Below are positions 19,518 to 27,802 of a stretch of 64,000 nt of DNA, piece by piece. Every line of letters begins with the position of its first letter. Position 1 is the stretch's first letter. The translations under genes and the position numbers were made by a program. The stretch spans positions 1 through 64,000 of the forward strand of contig CAZNPL010000004.1 of the NCBI GenBank assembly GCA_964574815.1. The letters are read 5' to 3'. The notes under the pieces were generated by a model. That model did no database searches. It was not told where the DNA came from and saw nothing but the letters and a program-made list of their open reading frames with translations. The DNA comes from CAZNPL01 sp964574815 (GTDB lineage: Bacteria > Planctomycetota > Phycisphaerae > UBA1845).

Positions 19518-20630
19518 TCAGGTCCGTCTGGCGGATTCGCCCTTCAGTTTGATCGTCACAGTCGTGCCTTCCTGCGGCGCAGAAGAGATGGTGATGGTAT
19601 GCCCGAGCACCTGCAGCGCGCCGTGGGCGATCGCCAGACCCAGCCCGGCATGCTCGTCGATGGCCTTGGTGCTGTAAAACGGCTCGAAAACGCGTTGCCT
19701 GGTTTCCTCATCCATCCCGCACCCGGTATCGGAGATCAACAGGCGGACGATGCCTTCAACGACCCGAGTCTCAACAGTGATGGTGCCGCCGCCGGGCATG
19801 GCGTCGGCGGCGTTCTGCAGGATGTTCTCGAGAACGGTACGCATCTGGGAATGGGGTACCGGCGTGACGGGGACGGCGTCCAGTTTCAAATCGAGCTTGA
19901 TTGCCTTTTGGGCTAGTTCGGGTTCAACCCGTTCGACCACCTCGAACACCACCTCGGTCAGATCGCTGAGGTCCTGGTGTCGAACGTCGCCCTCTGCGAA
20001 CGTGAGCAGGGCGTCAATGATTCTTGACGCCCGACCGAGGGCGTCGCTCGTCTGGCGCAGCGTGCGGCTCTGGAAATCGGGGTCGTCGGTCGTGAGGGCG
20101 AAGTCCACCCGTGTGATAACGCCGCCCAGGATGTTGTTGAACTGGTGGGCCAGCGCCCCGGCCATCCGGCCGAGGGAGGCCATCTTGTTACGCTGCGCGA
20201 GCTCTGTTTCCAGCGTAATACGCCGCGTGATGTCGCGGGCGCAGGCCAGCACGCCGGTGCGGTTGCCGTGGTCGTCCACGATGGGTGAAAACGTCGCGAT
20301 GACGTGGCGCGGCAGGCCGTGGTGGTCGCGATCCTGGAACTCGAAATTGCAGATGGCGCCGTCGGCGATGGCCTGGTGAATCAGCAACTCGCCGCGGGTG
20401 CGTTGCTCCACGGGAACGACGGTGATGAGCGGCGTTCCGATCGCGCTGGCGGCGGATCCGCCGAACATGTGGCCGGCCGCGGCGTTCCACGTTTTGATTC
20501 TGAGCTCGGAATCCGTGGATATCAGGGCGATGCCGGCGTGCTCGCACATCATGCGGTAGTGCCGGTCGATCGCGGGCGCGGCGGTGGAATTCGGAGTGTC
20601 ATTCGCGCTCACGGTCACCGATCTCCCCAC
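19518..20630 (-). CDS. PAS-domain sensor histidine kinase, soluble
   Basis: Up to 370 aa. Possible starts are GTG codons at 20630, 20618 and 20612; a GGGGAG lies just before the last two, so the true start may be shorter by 4-6 residues. It has a PAS domain (residues 25-135, ending CARDITRRITLE) and a HisKA box with phospho-acceptor His162 in GALAHQFNNILGG. HATPase boxes follow: N (ENILQNAADAM), G1 (DTGCGMDEE), F (EPFYSTK) and G2 (GLGLAIAHG). There are no TM helices or receiver domain and no adjacent response regulator. It overlaps the 3' end of the secretin-like lipoprotein gene, so the two are probably co-transcribed. Confidence 0.9.
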   Translation of the reverse strand: MGRSVTVSANDTPNSTAAPAIDRHYRMMCEHAGIALISTDSELRIKTWNAAAGHMFGGSAASAIGTPLITVVPVEQRTRGELLIHQAIADGAICNFEFQDRDHHGLPRHVIATFSPIVDDHGNRTGVLACARDITRRITLETELAQRNKMASLGRMAGALAHQFNNILGGVITRVDFALTTDDPDFQSRTLRQTSDALGRASRIIDALLTFAEGDVRHQDLSDLTEVVFEVVERVEPELAQKAIKLDLKLDAVPVTPVPHSQMRTVLENILQNAADAMPGGGTITVETRVVEGIVRLLISDTGCGMDEETRQRVFEPFYSTKAIDEHAGLGLAIAHGALQVLGHTITISSAPQEGTTVTIKLKGESARRT

Positions 20631-21507
20631 CGTCGGTCAGATGAAGTTGCGGTGTGATCAAGACGATGGTTTCCCAGTCCCGTCCGGCGGCCTCGTGGCT
20701 CAGGATCGTGCTTCCCACCAGGTAGGCGTTGCGGCGCTGTACACTCGGGCCGACCACCAGCGTCTCGCCGTCCCGGACGCGCACCTCGACGGACAAATTG
20801 CGATAGGCCGTGCCCTGGTATTCCTTTTCGTAGCGATACTGTCCCTCGGCCACCCGCCAGTGCGGCTGCTCGCTTTCCTTGAACAGCTCCGGCGTCAGGG
20901 CGAGCGTGATCAGCGGGACATCGTCATCCAGATCGACCCGGTAATCAAGGTGGAGAAACTTGGTCGCGTCGTCGAAGGTTGACCCCTCGAGTCGCCCGTC
21001 GCGGTGAAACACGTAGACCGTCTGGTAGCTGCCGGTGCTGCCGAAATCGAGCGTCAGGGGCGCGCCGCTCTGGATGACTCGATTCATGACTTCACGGCGT
21101 GCGCCCAGCGTGGGGATGATCTCGCGCATGGTTTCCGCCTGGGCCGGTCCGGCCACGCCGATCCGCATCGCGTTCGTCTTGAGATGTGCGATGTCGTCCG
21201 GTGGGACGCGCAATTCGTCGACGAGCGACCAGACGTCGTTTCGCCGTCCGGCGAGGTCATCCGTGGGGACGACGTATCGCTCGACGGTGAACGCGATGCC
21301 TACGACGACAACGTCTTCGGGAAGGCCCGAGGCGCGCCGCCGGTCGAAGGGCATGGGGCCATCGCCTTGTGAGAGTTCGGCGAGCTGCTGATGTTGTACC
21401 GGGGCGGGCGGATCTCCGGCGGGCGGCGGCTGTTCGCAGGCCGCCGTCATCAACAGGCAGGCGCCGAGCGCCGCCGCGCGCAGGTTGAACGAGCCCCTCG
21501 CAACCAT
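20599..21507 (-). CDS. Lipoprotein with a secretin-like C-terminal motif
   Basis: About 302 aa from the ATG at 21507 (MVARGSF). A lipobox-like segment LLMTAACEQ gives an N-terminal lipidated Cys near residue 21. The last 60 residues, DGETLVVGPS...LVGSTILS...WETIVLITPQLH, recall the end of secretin (GspD/PilQ) domains, where a dGet-hiGG strand and an elli-iTP strand bracket the gate. The full secretin length and N-domains are missing, so it may be a small secretin-like pore or a mimic. It lies downstream of the B12-riboswitch gene and may share its transcript. Confidence 0.55.
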   Translation of the reverse strand: MVARGSFNLRAAALGACLLMTAACEQPPPAGDPPAPVQHQQLAELSQGDGPMPFDRRRASGLPEDVVVVGIAFTVERYVVPTDDLAGRRNDVWSLVDELRVPPDDIAHLKTNAMRIGVAGPAQAETMREIIPTLGARREVMNRVIQSGAPLTLDFGSTGSYQTVYVFHRDGRLEGSTFDDATKFLHLDYRVDLDDDVPLITLALTPELFKESEQPHWRVAEGQYRYEKEYQGTAYRNLSVEVRVRDGETLVVGPSVQRRNAYLVGSTILSHEAAGRDWETIVLITPQLHLTDGGEIGDRERE

Positions 21508-21541
21508 ACGCCCGCCATTTTCGAAAACCGCGCGGGCCGCG

Positions 21542-22741
21542 TCAATCGCCGCCGGCCGCGAGGAGTCCTCGGCGTGCAAGACGCCGGGCGGTGCGCCGTC
21601 GAAAGGCGAGCGTTGCGATCGACACGAGCAGCAGGGTTGCCCAGACGGTACTCCATGCGGTTGTGGCCGGGACGGCGTCGTTTGAGAACCGGTACACGTA
21701 GACCGTCGGGCCAATATCCTTGAGGTACAGCTCTCGCGTCTTCGGGTTGAACGCGATGGCGTAGAAGTTGGCGTCGTTGGCCTCGTCGGGGTCGAACCTG
21801 CGCACCTCGCCGGGGTCGCCGGGATCGGCCGGGCCGTTGCCGGCAAGGGCGTCTTCGACGGCCGCGGTGTTCACCAACCCGGCGAAGTCGGACTCGCCAG
21901 AGCCGAATGCGTCGCCGCCGCCGAGGTGCAGGTTGCCCTCGTGATCGAAGCCCAGCGAGGCGCCGGAGAGCAGGTCGACGACAAGCGTTCCATCGATCTC
22001 GAAGTCGGCCGGCGCGCCGCCGGACAGCGCGGGGAGCCAGGCCGCCGACGGAATCGCCATCACCTGGCCGGTTTTGTCGGGTGGTCCGGGGCCGAAGCCG
22101 TTGGCGGTGTACAGGCTGCCGCTTGGATCGAAGGTGACGCCGCCCGAGGCGCCGTCGATGTTGCCGACGACGACGGGATTGGTCGGGTTGAGCGGGTCGG
22201 CGCTGTTGGTGTCGAGGACGGTCACGAGGCCGGAGGTGAAGTCACCGGCGGTCAGGGCGAGCAGGTCGTTGTCGAGCCACTCGGCGTCGAATCCGTCCAC
22301 GGTGAACCAGACGCCCGTCAGCGAGGGCAGATCGAAGACGCCGACTTCGTAGTCGGCAAACGACGCCCCGCCGTTGTTGCCGACCGCGATTTGCGTGCCG
22401 TTCGGCGAGACGCGGACGAAGGCCGCTCCGAAATCGGCGATGTCGGCGTCGGGCAACAGGCCGAGCGACGTGAACACGCGGGTGCGCGCGCCGGTTTCGA
22501 GGAGGACTTCGTCGTGTGCCAGCGTGATGACGCGGCCGTCCGGGGTGACGTCGAACGGCCCGGCGGCGGCCGGCAGGTCGAACTGCTCGGCAAGCCCGTA
22601 GCGGCTGAAGAGCTGGGCCGCTGCGGGCTGGGCGAGCCCGGTGTATCCTAATACGGCAACACAGATCGAAAGGAACGAAAGCCGCCCGTCAGGGCGCCTG
22701 CCTACGACTTTTCGCTGATCGAGAGACTTGTTAGTACCCAT
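21542..22741 (-). CDS. Secreted propeller-like protein with C-terminal sorting tail, downstream of a cobalamin riboswitch
   Basis: About 399 aa from the ATG at 22741; AAGGGAG lies nine bases upstream. A signal peptide (LSICVAVLGYTGLAQPAAAQ) is present. The body carries repeated propeller-like strand patterns: GPFDVTPDGRVITLA, VRVSPNGTQIAVGNNGG, GVTFDPSGSLYTANG, LGFDHEGNLHLGGGD, YAIAFNPKTRELYLKD. The C-terminus has VPATTAWS, a TM helix and an Arg-rich end, resembling IPTL/PEP-CTERM sorting signals and so a surface location. The upstream B12 riboswitch (about 23125-23338) suggests a cobalamin-related role. Bacteroidetes BtuG, a surface propeller that binds B12, is a functional parallel, not a demonstrated homologue. 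Confidence 0.75.
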   Translation of the reverse strand: MGTNKSLDQRKVVGRRPDGRLSFLSICVAVLGYTGLAQPAAAQLFSRYGLAEQFDLPAAAGPFDVTPDGRVITLAHDEVLLETGARTRVFTSLGLLPDADIADFGAAFVRVSPNGTQIAVGNNGGASFADYEVGVFDLPSLTGVWFTVDGFDAEWLDNDLLALTAGDFTSGLVTVLDTNSADPLNPTNPVVVGNIDGASGGVTFDPSGSLYTANGFGPGPPDKTGQVMAIPSAAWLPALSGGAPADFEIDGTLVVDLLSGASLGFDHEGNLHLGGGDAFGSGESDFAGLVNTAAVEDALAGNGPADPGDPGEVRRFDPDEANDANFYAIAFNPKTRELYLKDIGPTVYVYRFSNDAVPATTAWSTVWATLLLVSIATLAFRRRTARRLARRGLLAAGGD

Positions 22742-23100
22742 GCTGCACAACTCCCTTCCCGCCGAAAGCACCTCGGCGATGACGCGAGCGCAGGGACGGC
22801 CGGTTCGATCGACTTGCCGCCTCCAGTGTTGCGATTCAGGTGAATCTGCGGATGTGCCACTGCTCTTGAGCAGTGCCGAAACACAACGGTCCCCAACTCG
22901 GTGCCGATGATAACCCGCACAATCAAGTGAACCCACTTACTAGCAGGAGGAGGGCGCCGCCGGTCGCCCCGGTCGTACGGTTCGTGCGCTCTGCGCGTGT
23001 GACCTGGTTCCGGCGCGCCTTGGAAGCGGTGTATGCGTACCCAGCGGATGGGGAGCCGAACGATAGAAAGGGGTATGAGGTTCGGTTGCCGGATCGACAT
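22702..23100 (-). CDS. Possible leader ORF directly downstream of the cobalamin riboswitch
   Basis: 132 codons. The ATG at 23100 is preceded, at a good nine-base spacing, by GGGAGGAG (23110-23117), which is locked in the hairpin 23113-23124. The peptide (starting MSIRQPNLIPLS) is rich in Arg/Pro/His and looks unlike a folded protein. It runs past the start of the propeller gene. It could be a regulatory leader, a remnant of the original riboswitch target, or chance. Confidence 0.25.
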   Translation of the reverse strand: MSIRQPNLIPLSIVRLPIRWVRIHRFQGAPEPGHTRRAHEPYDRGDRRRPPPASKWVHLIVRVIIGTELGTVVFRHCSRAVAHPQIHLNRNTGGGKSIEPAVPALASSPRCFRREGSCAAWVLTSLSISEKS

Positions 23101-23112
23101 GGGCCGCCACTC

Positions 23113-23124
23113 CTCCCTCGGGAG
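23113..23124 (-). promoter_or_regulatory. Hairpin sequestering a Shine-Dalgarno sequence below the riboswitch
   Basis: On the minus strand CTCCC-GA-GGGAG forms a perfect five-pair hairpin whose 3' arm is part of GGGAGGAG. This is a plausible translational expression platform for the cobalamin riboswitch, acting on the ATG at 23100. Confidence 0.4.
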
Positions 23125-23338
23125 CGTCAGGAACCCTTGGAAATTCGGCTGGTAGGTCTTCTGGCTTCCGGGCCTTCGGCCTGTGGCCGACGCCTACTGA
23201 CCGCACCTTCTCGATTCGCACTTTGGCGAATCAATGGTGTTCGCGGCGTTCGTTCCCGGTTACAGCGGCGGGACCGCTCCGGATTCGCACCGGATTCCCT
23301 GTTAGACCCGCCCCGAGCGGGTCACCAGCGGTCGCCAT
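23125..23338 (-). promoter_or_regulatory. Cobalamin (adenosylcobalamin-type) riboswitch
   Basis: Reading the minus strand 5'->3', the conserved core is explicit: GGGAATCCGGTGCGAATCC, then GGAGCGGTCCCGCCGCTGTAA, and further down GCCAGAAGACCTACCAGCC, equal to the B12-box GCCAGGAGACCTGCC with few changes. Paired flanks (GACCCGCTC...GGCGGGTC) precede the core, and a GGCC-rich peripheral stem lies between the core and the B12 box. Spacing and order match cobalamin riboswitches. It sits upstream of the propeller-like surface protein, with about 380 bases of leader before its ATG. In the family, B12 binding represses downstream expression. Confidence 0.93.
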
Positions 23339-23709
23339 TATGACCGACCCCGTTAAGCGGTCAAGGGTTCTTCGCCCCGCACGCCGCGGCCCGCTTCGGC
23401 CGGTCAGCAGCGTAAGTCTCGTCGCACCTTGTGGCTCGGACGATCATCGTTGTCGAGCACCGAGAACAGAAGCCTCGCGATTGCGGTAAAGACCCGCGCG
23501 CCCAACTCCAAAAGGACCAAAGCCAAGAAAACAACCCGCAAACCACCGAAGTCGAGGCGTTGATCGTCCACTGTCAGCCTACACCCCTCGGCCTCCCGCG
23601 TGCCGCCCCTTGGTCTTACCCTGGTGTCCGGCCACCCCGCAGGCGACGGGCCGAACGCCACCACCCGTCGCAAGGAGCTCCCGAGCGAGGATCGTTTTTT
23701 GTTAGGATC
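23339..23709. other. Non-coding gap
   Basis: Divergent region between the riboswitch (minus strand) and the prepilin promoter (plus strand). No protein-like frame is seen. The riboswitch promoter should lie at its left side but is not obvious. Confidence 0.4.
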
Positions 23710-23738
23710 TTGCACCTTCCGCTTTGCGGGTGTATACT
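23710..23738 (+). promoter_or_regulatory. Sigma-70-type promoter for the prepilin-like genes
   Basis: TTGCAC (23710-23715), a 17-base spacer and TATACT (23733-23738), five of six matches in each box. The predicted transcription start is near 23745, about 120 bases before the ATG at 23865. Confidence 0.7.
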
Positions 23739-23864
23739 AATAACAGCTTACGGGGCTTCCTGGACATTTCCTCGGGGGATCTCGTTTCCCCGGCCGCCCC
23801 TAAAGCGCAGGCGGCATTTCTGCAGAGTGGGAGTGCACGTTCTTCGACGCCGGAGAACTCTGAA

Positions 23865-25001
23865 ATGGTCAGTTGCAGTCGCGTCAGCCAGTCGTTGGCG
23901 TGGAGGTCGGGCCCGGGCCGATACGCATTTACCCTCGTCGAACTGCTAGTCGTCATCACGATCATCGCCCTCCTGATCACGCTCCTGGTTCCGTCACTCA
24001 AGAAGGCACGCGAGCAGGCCAAGACCGCCCATTGCCTCGCGAACCTCAAGGGCATTGCGACCGCGAGCATCACCTATGCCAGCGCCGATCCGAACGAACA
24101 GGCCATTCCGGTCCATGCCGGCTTCGGAAACGTAGAAGGCGCCGACAACGCCTATGGCTGGGGCGGCAAGGCGGGCAAGGGCGAACCCCAGGAGGGCAGG
24201 AGTGCTGCAACTTCCAAGTGGGGCACCGCATGGGGTCGCGGGCCGGGAAGCCGACCCATCAACCCCGTCCTCTTCAAGGGAGGGTTCCCGGACTACTCCC
24301 GCGATCCCGGGCCCAACAACATCAAATGGCTCAGCGACGCCGCTCTCGATCTTCCCATCTTTCGCTGTCCCTCGGACCGGGGTTACACTGGATACCATCT
24401 GCCGCCGTGGCGCGAGTCGGGACTCAGTTCGTACGAGCATTACGGGACTAGTTACTCGGCGAACGCGTTATGGTTTGCAGGTACTTGGTCCGACTGGAAA
24501 ACAATGGACAAGCACTGCGAAGCCATGAGCCTCGGACCGCTCCTGAGGCCGATCTCACGCGTGCCCAACCCTGCCAACACGGTGTACTATATGGAGAACG
24601 CAGGGCGATTCGGATGGCTCTACCACGTCGACGGCGGCTACTACTATCACTCTGGGCTTTGCATGCGTTTCCTCGACGACTCCATGCGTGATCTGGAGTT
24701 TCAGATCAACGGCTGGCACGGGCATCCGTTTCATTTTACCAGCACATTCGTCGACGGGCACGCCGCCGTTGCGAAAATGGCGGGGCGCCAGTGGCCGCCT
24801 CCGCAGCTCGCCAGCTATCCCTTGCCGCCATACTGTTACGACCACACACAAATCCCGGTGGGTCACGGCACGTGGATGTGCGGGATCATTCGCGGTCCGG
24901 GCTGGCAAATGGACTGCCTCCCGGCGCAGATGATCTTCAGCGGAATCCCCTGCGATTTGCCGTACGGTGCTCAAGTCGTCACACCCGGCCCTGGACCGTG
25001 A
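23865..25001 (+). CDS. Prepilin-like H-X9-DG protein, copy A
   Basis: About 378 aa from the ATG at 23865, eight bases after GGAGA. Type IV prepilin-type N-terminus: a short basic leader, then YAFTLVELLVVITIIALLITLLVPSL with the methylated-Phe and Glu5 equivalents. The C-terminal planctomycetal H-X9-DG motif is intact (HPFHFTSTFVDGH). Such proteins are processed by prepilin peptidase and probably form minor pilins or pseudopilins; their functions are largely unknown. Copy B follows 25 bases after its stop and is very similar, so this is a tandem duplication. Confidence 0.88.
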   Translation: MVSCSRVSQSLAWRSGPGRYAFTLVELLVVITIIALLITLLVPSLKKAREQAKTAHCLANLKGIATASITYASADPNEQAIPVHAGFGNVEGADNAYGWGGKAGKGEPQEGRSAATSKWGTAWGRGPGSRPINPVLFKGGFPDYSRDPGPNNIKWLSDAALDLPIFRCPSDRGYTGYHLPPWRESGLSSYEHYGTSYSANALWFAGTWSDWKTMDKHCEAMSLGPLLRPISRVPNPANTVYYMENAGRFGWLYHVDGGYYYHSGLCMRFLDDSMRDLEFQINGWHGHPFHFTSTFVDGHAAVAKMAGRQWPPPQLASYPLPPYCYDHTQIPVGHGTWMCGIIRGPGWQMDCLPAQMIFSGIPCDLPYGAQVVTPGPGP

Positions 25002-25026
25002 TTCTATGGCGCCCGGGACAACAGAC

Positions 25027-26154
25027 ATGGTTAGCAGCAATCGCATCACTCACTCGTTGGTGTGGAGCTCCGGCCCGACCCGATACGCCTTTACCCTCAT
25101 CGAACTGCTTGTCGTTATCTCGATCATCGCGCTCCTTATTACCCTCCTGGTTCCCGCGCTCAAGAAGGCACGCGAGCAGGCCAGGGTCGCCCATTGCCTC
25201 GCGAACCTCAAGGGCATCGCGACCGCCAGCGTCACTTATTCAAACGCCGACCCTAACGAGCAGGCCATCCCCGTTCACGGGAGCTTTGCAAACGTAGAGG
25301 GGGCCGACAACGCCTATGGCTGGGGCGGCAAGGCGGGCAAAGGAGAGCCCCACGAGGGGCGAAATTCTGCGACCTCCAAGTGGGGCACCGCATGGGGTCG
25401 TGGGCCGGGCAGCAGGCCGATTAATCCGATCCTGTTCAAGGGCGGCTTTCCGGATTACTCCGCTGACCCAGGCCCCAACAACATCAACTGGCTCAGCGAC
25501 GCCGCGCTGGATCTGCCCATCTTCCGCTGCCCCTCGGACCGGGGTTACACCGGATTCCACATGCTCCCGTGGCGGGAGTCAGGGCTGAGCTCGTACAACC
25601 ACTACGGGAACAGCTACACGGCAAACGCGGTGTGGTTTGCGGACACGTGGCCGGAAGGGGACAGCGCAAGCATCAGATGCGAGGCGCAAAGCGCGGGCCC
25701 GCTCCTAAGGCCGATCTCCCGCGTTCCGAATCCGGCCAATACGGTGTACTACATGGAGAATGCGGGGCGCTTCGCATGGCTTCTGGAGAGCGGAGAGTTC
25801 CCACGCTGGAGATGCGTCCACGATGTCGACGCTTACTGGTTGAGCAACACGGAGACGATCAAGGGCTGGCACGGACGTCCGCTTCACTTTACCTCTGCCT
25901 TTGTCGACGCACATGCTGGCGTAGTAAGAATGGAAGGGCGCCAGTGGCCCCCGCCCCAACTCGCCACCTACCCCTACCCCTCTCGGTTTAAAGTGATCTC
26001 CGGAGATCTTCGCAAAGACTATGGAGGTGTGTGGAATTGTGTGATCATACGGGGCAAGGGGTGGCAGTTGGACTGTCTGCCGGCGCCCATCCTCCCGAGC
26101 GGAATTCCCTGCGACCTGCCCCCGGGACCTCAGGTCGTTGTCCCGATGCACTAA
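25027..26154 (+). CDS. Prepilin-like protein, copy B, with altered H-X9-DG motif
   Basis: About 375 aa from the ATG at 25027 (MVSSNRITHS); an in-frame ATG at 25006 is also possible. The N-terminus YAFTLIELLVVISIIALLITLL and most of the body closely match copy A (for example YGWGGKAGKGEP, FRCPSDRGYTG, NPANTVYYMENAGRFAW). The motif that reads HPFHFTSTFVDGH in copy A is RPLHFTSAFVDAH here, so both the diagnostic His and the Gly of DG are changed. This is either divergence after duplication or relaxed constraint. Confidence 0.87.
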   Translation: MVSSNRITHSLVWSSGPTRYAFTLIELLVVISIIALLITLLVPALKKAREQARVAHCLANLKGIATASVTYSNADPNEQAIPVHGSFANVEGADNAYGWGGKAGKGEPHEGRNSATSKWGTAWGRGPGSRPINPILFKGGFPDYSADPGPNNINWLSDAALDLPIFRCPSDRGYTGFHMLPWRESGLSSYNHYGNSYTANAVWFADTWPEGDSASIRCEAQSAGPLLRPISRVPNPANTVYYMENAGRFAWLLESGEFPRWRCVHDVDAYWLSNTETIKGWHGRPLHFTSAFVDAHAGVVRMEGRQWPPPQLATYPYPSRFKVISGDLRKDYGGVWNCVIIRGKGWQLDCLPAPILPSGIPCDLPPGPQVVVPMH

Positions 26155-26419
26155 AACGGGCGGCCCGCCGTGCATCTCGATCGATCTTATGCCTTGGAGC
26201 GCCTGCCGATCCGGAGGCCGTCGAGCGGCTGAGTGGACACAAGCGAACGGGCCGTCCGATCGGGCGGGGCCGCTTATCGCGAGGCTGGAGAAGACACGTC
26301 GGCCGGAGGCTCCACCCGCGCGGGCCCGGCCAAAAGCGCAAGCAACAGAGCACTCAGCTACATCGGAAAACGAGTATGGTGTCCCCGGATTTGCGTTGAT
26401 GGACTCTTGCGAGTCCGAC

Positions 26420-26737
26420 TTAGGCGTCTACATACTGGCTCAGTCGCATGCCCTCGTCAACATGCCGGGTGATAGCTAGGTTGATCGCGCTGCGGACGGC
26501 GTCAGAAGCGTTTTCGATTTCGATGCGGCGCTTCAAGTGAGCGACGTCGTCTCCGCAACGTCTCAGCAGATTGAACAAGAGGGCGTTCGCGAAGGAAGCC
26601 GACATGTAGGCGACGCCGTCGAAGTCGAGGCGGACCGCCTCTGTCTCCCAGACGCCGAAGATCTCGGATGCCAGCTCCGACCCCTGGTGGGCCCGGTTGA
26701 GGAAGGGTCCGATATGTTCCGCAAGCTTGATTCTCAT
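26420..26737 (-). CDS. STAS-like DUF4325 protein
   Basis: About 105 aa from the ATG at 26737 (MRIKLAEHIGPFL); a TTG start at 26776 is also in frame. The core VRLDFDGVAYMSASFANALLFNLL matches DUF4325, a STAS-like domain in which a Ser/Ala-rich loop follows the second strand. DUF4325 genes are commonly next to HATPase-type proteins, as here: the ATG lies five bases after the stop of the broken ATPase frame. Confidence 0.75.
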   Translation of the reverse strand: MRIKLAEHIGPFLNRAHQGSELASEIFGVWETEAVRLDFDGVAYMSASFANALLFNLLRRCGDDVAHLKRRIEIENASDAVRSAINLAITRHVDEGMRLSQYVDA

Positions 26738-26741
26738 ACCA

Positions 26742-27648
26742 TTAGAAGTATACGCGAGGGTGCGGTGACGGTTCAACCGGTGTCGTCACGAACTGCAGGT
26801 TGACCAGAGTTCCTCGAAATCGACGGCCGGGCAGCGCGTGGATGACCGGAGCGCGATCCTTCTCGAACGCGACAATCGAGCTCCCACTTAGAATCGCCAA
26901 ATGCCCGCCTCCCTGCTCCATATAGGTTCTCAGCTCGTAAAGACCCGCACCAGAATTAGGGTCTCCCAGGGCGTTCGCCGCCCCTTGCGGTGTACCCGTG
27001 ATAGATGATTGGGTCGCTATTTCGATGGCGTCGCTATCGGTCTTGATGTTGGCGTACCTGCTTTCGCAGGTGGCCATGAATCGTGATTCCGAGATCCACG
27101 ATTGCAGCCTCGACGATACCGCTACGCGGGAAACTCTGTCCACACACGACGCAGCCGATCTCGGAATCGGCATGCCCCAGCGCGTTCTGAATGACTTCGT
27201 CGATATGATCTGCCATCTTTGGTTTGACGCCGGGCGGCAAATCGTCAGGGAACTCCCGCTCCAGCAGTTCGACCGCCTCCCACGAAAACCCGCTTTCCGG
27301 CGTCGACATTATGCGCAGGGGTATATTCGTTTCTCGCTCCTGTGCTTCGGGAGCTTCGATATTGAGTATGGTGTGAAGTCGGAGTCGAGCAAGGTGTTTT
27401 CGTGCCTGCGTGCTGGATGGCCACTTGACCGTAAAATCGCCAGCTCGCCCCTGCCGGCAGAGGGCAGCCAGGAGCGCAACGACGTACGGCTTCAAATGGA
27501 CCGCTGCGCTGAGGTCAAGACAACTTATGTTTCGCTGCTCATGAATGCAGGTCGCTGCATCATCGAGGAAGTCCCAGGCGATCCCACCATCAGCGAAACG
27601 GCTGTTTGTCAGTCGTGGAGCTCGCAGAATTCCCTCGCCTCTGTTCAT
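26742..27648 (-). pseudogene. Frameshifted HATPase-domain protein (partner of the DUF4325 protein)
   Basis: Two overlapping frames form one protein. Frame 1 (27648 to 27034) has an N-terminal regulatory part and the HATPase N-box (HIDEVIQNALGHA) and G1 (IVDLGITI). It breaks after HGHLRKQ. Frame 2 (to 26742) continues YANIKTDSDAIEIATQ, then SGAGLYELRTYMEQGGGHLAILSG, the G2 region. One extra G around 27050-27065 explains the break. The second Gly of G1 is replaced by Thr. This is either a pseudogene or a base error in the sequence. Confidence 0.7.
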
Positions 27649-27766
27649 GAGGTCCGTCTCGTCTGCCCGTGGAACTTAAACAACACGCACGCCATGAGGA
27701 GGACGCTCACGAGCCTCCCTCCAGATCGATTCCCATGTCCCCGGACTCGTCAGCAAGGACAAGCAT
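27645..27766 (-). pseudogene. Remnant of a DUF3800 gene start
   Basis: The ATG at 27766 begins MLVLADESGDMGIDLEGGS then a stop (27707-27709). The DESGD-x-G start is the signature of DUF3800 proteins, which carry an RNase H-like DE-type active site. After a one-base shift the reading VSVLLMACVLFKF continues like the family's next strand, then stops at 27645. The rest of the gene is gone. Confidence 0.5.
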
Positions 27767-27771
27767 GCGTC

Positions 27772-27802
27772 AGTATGCTTCCGCACGATGAGCCTATGTC
27801 AA
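27772..27802 (-). promoter_or_regulatory. Possible promoter for the decayed DUF3800/HATPase/STAS module
   Basis: On the minus strand TTGACA (27797-27802) is a perfect -35 box. CATACT (27772-27777) follows after a long 19-base spacer, just upstream of the DUF3800 remnant ATG. Confidence 0.35.

Noticed and set aside
23125..23338. Minus-strand frame at 22940-23221 as a gene
   Set aside because: It is the riboswitch itself read as protein.
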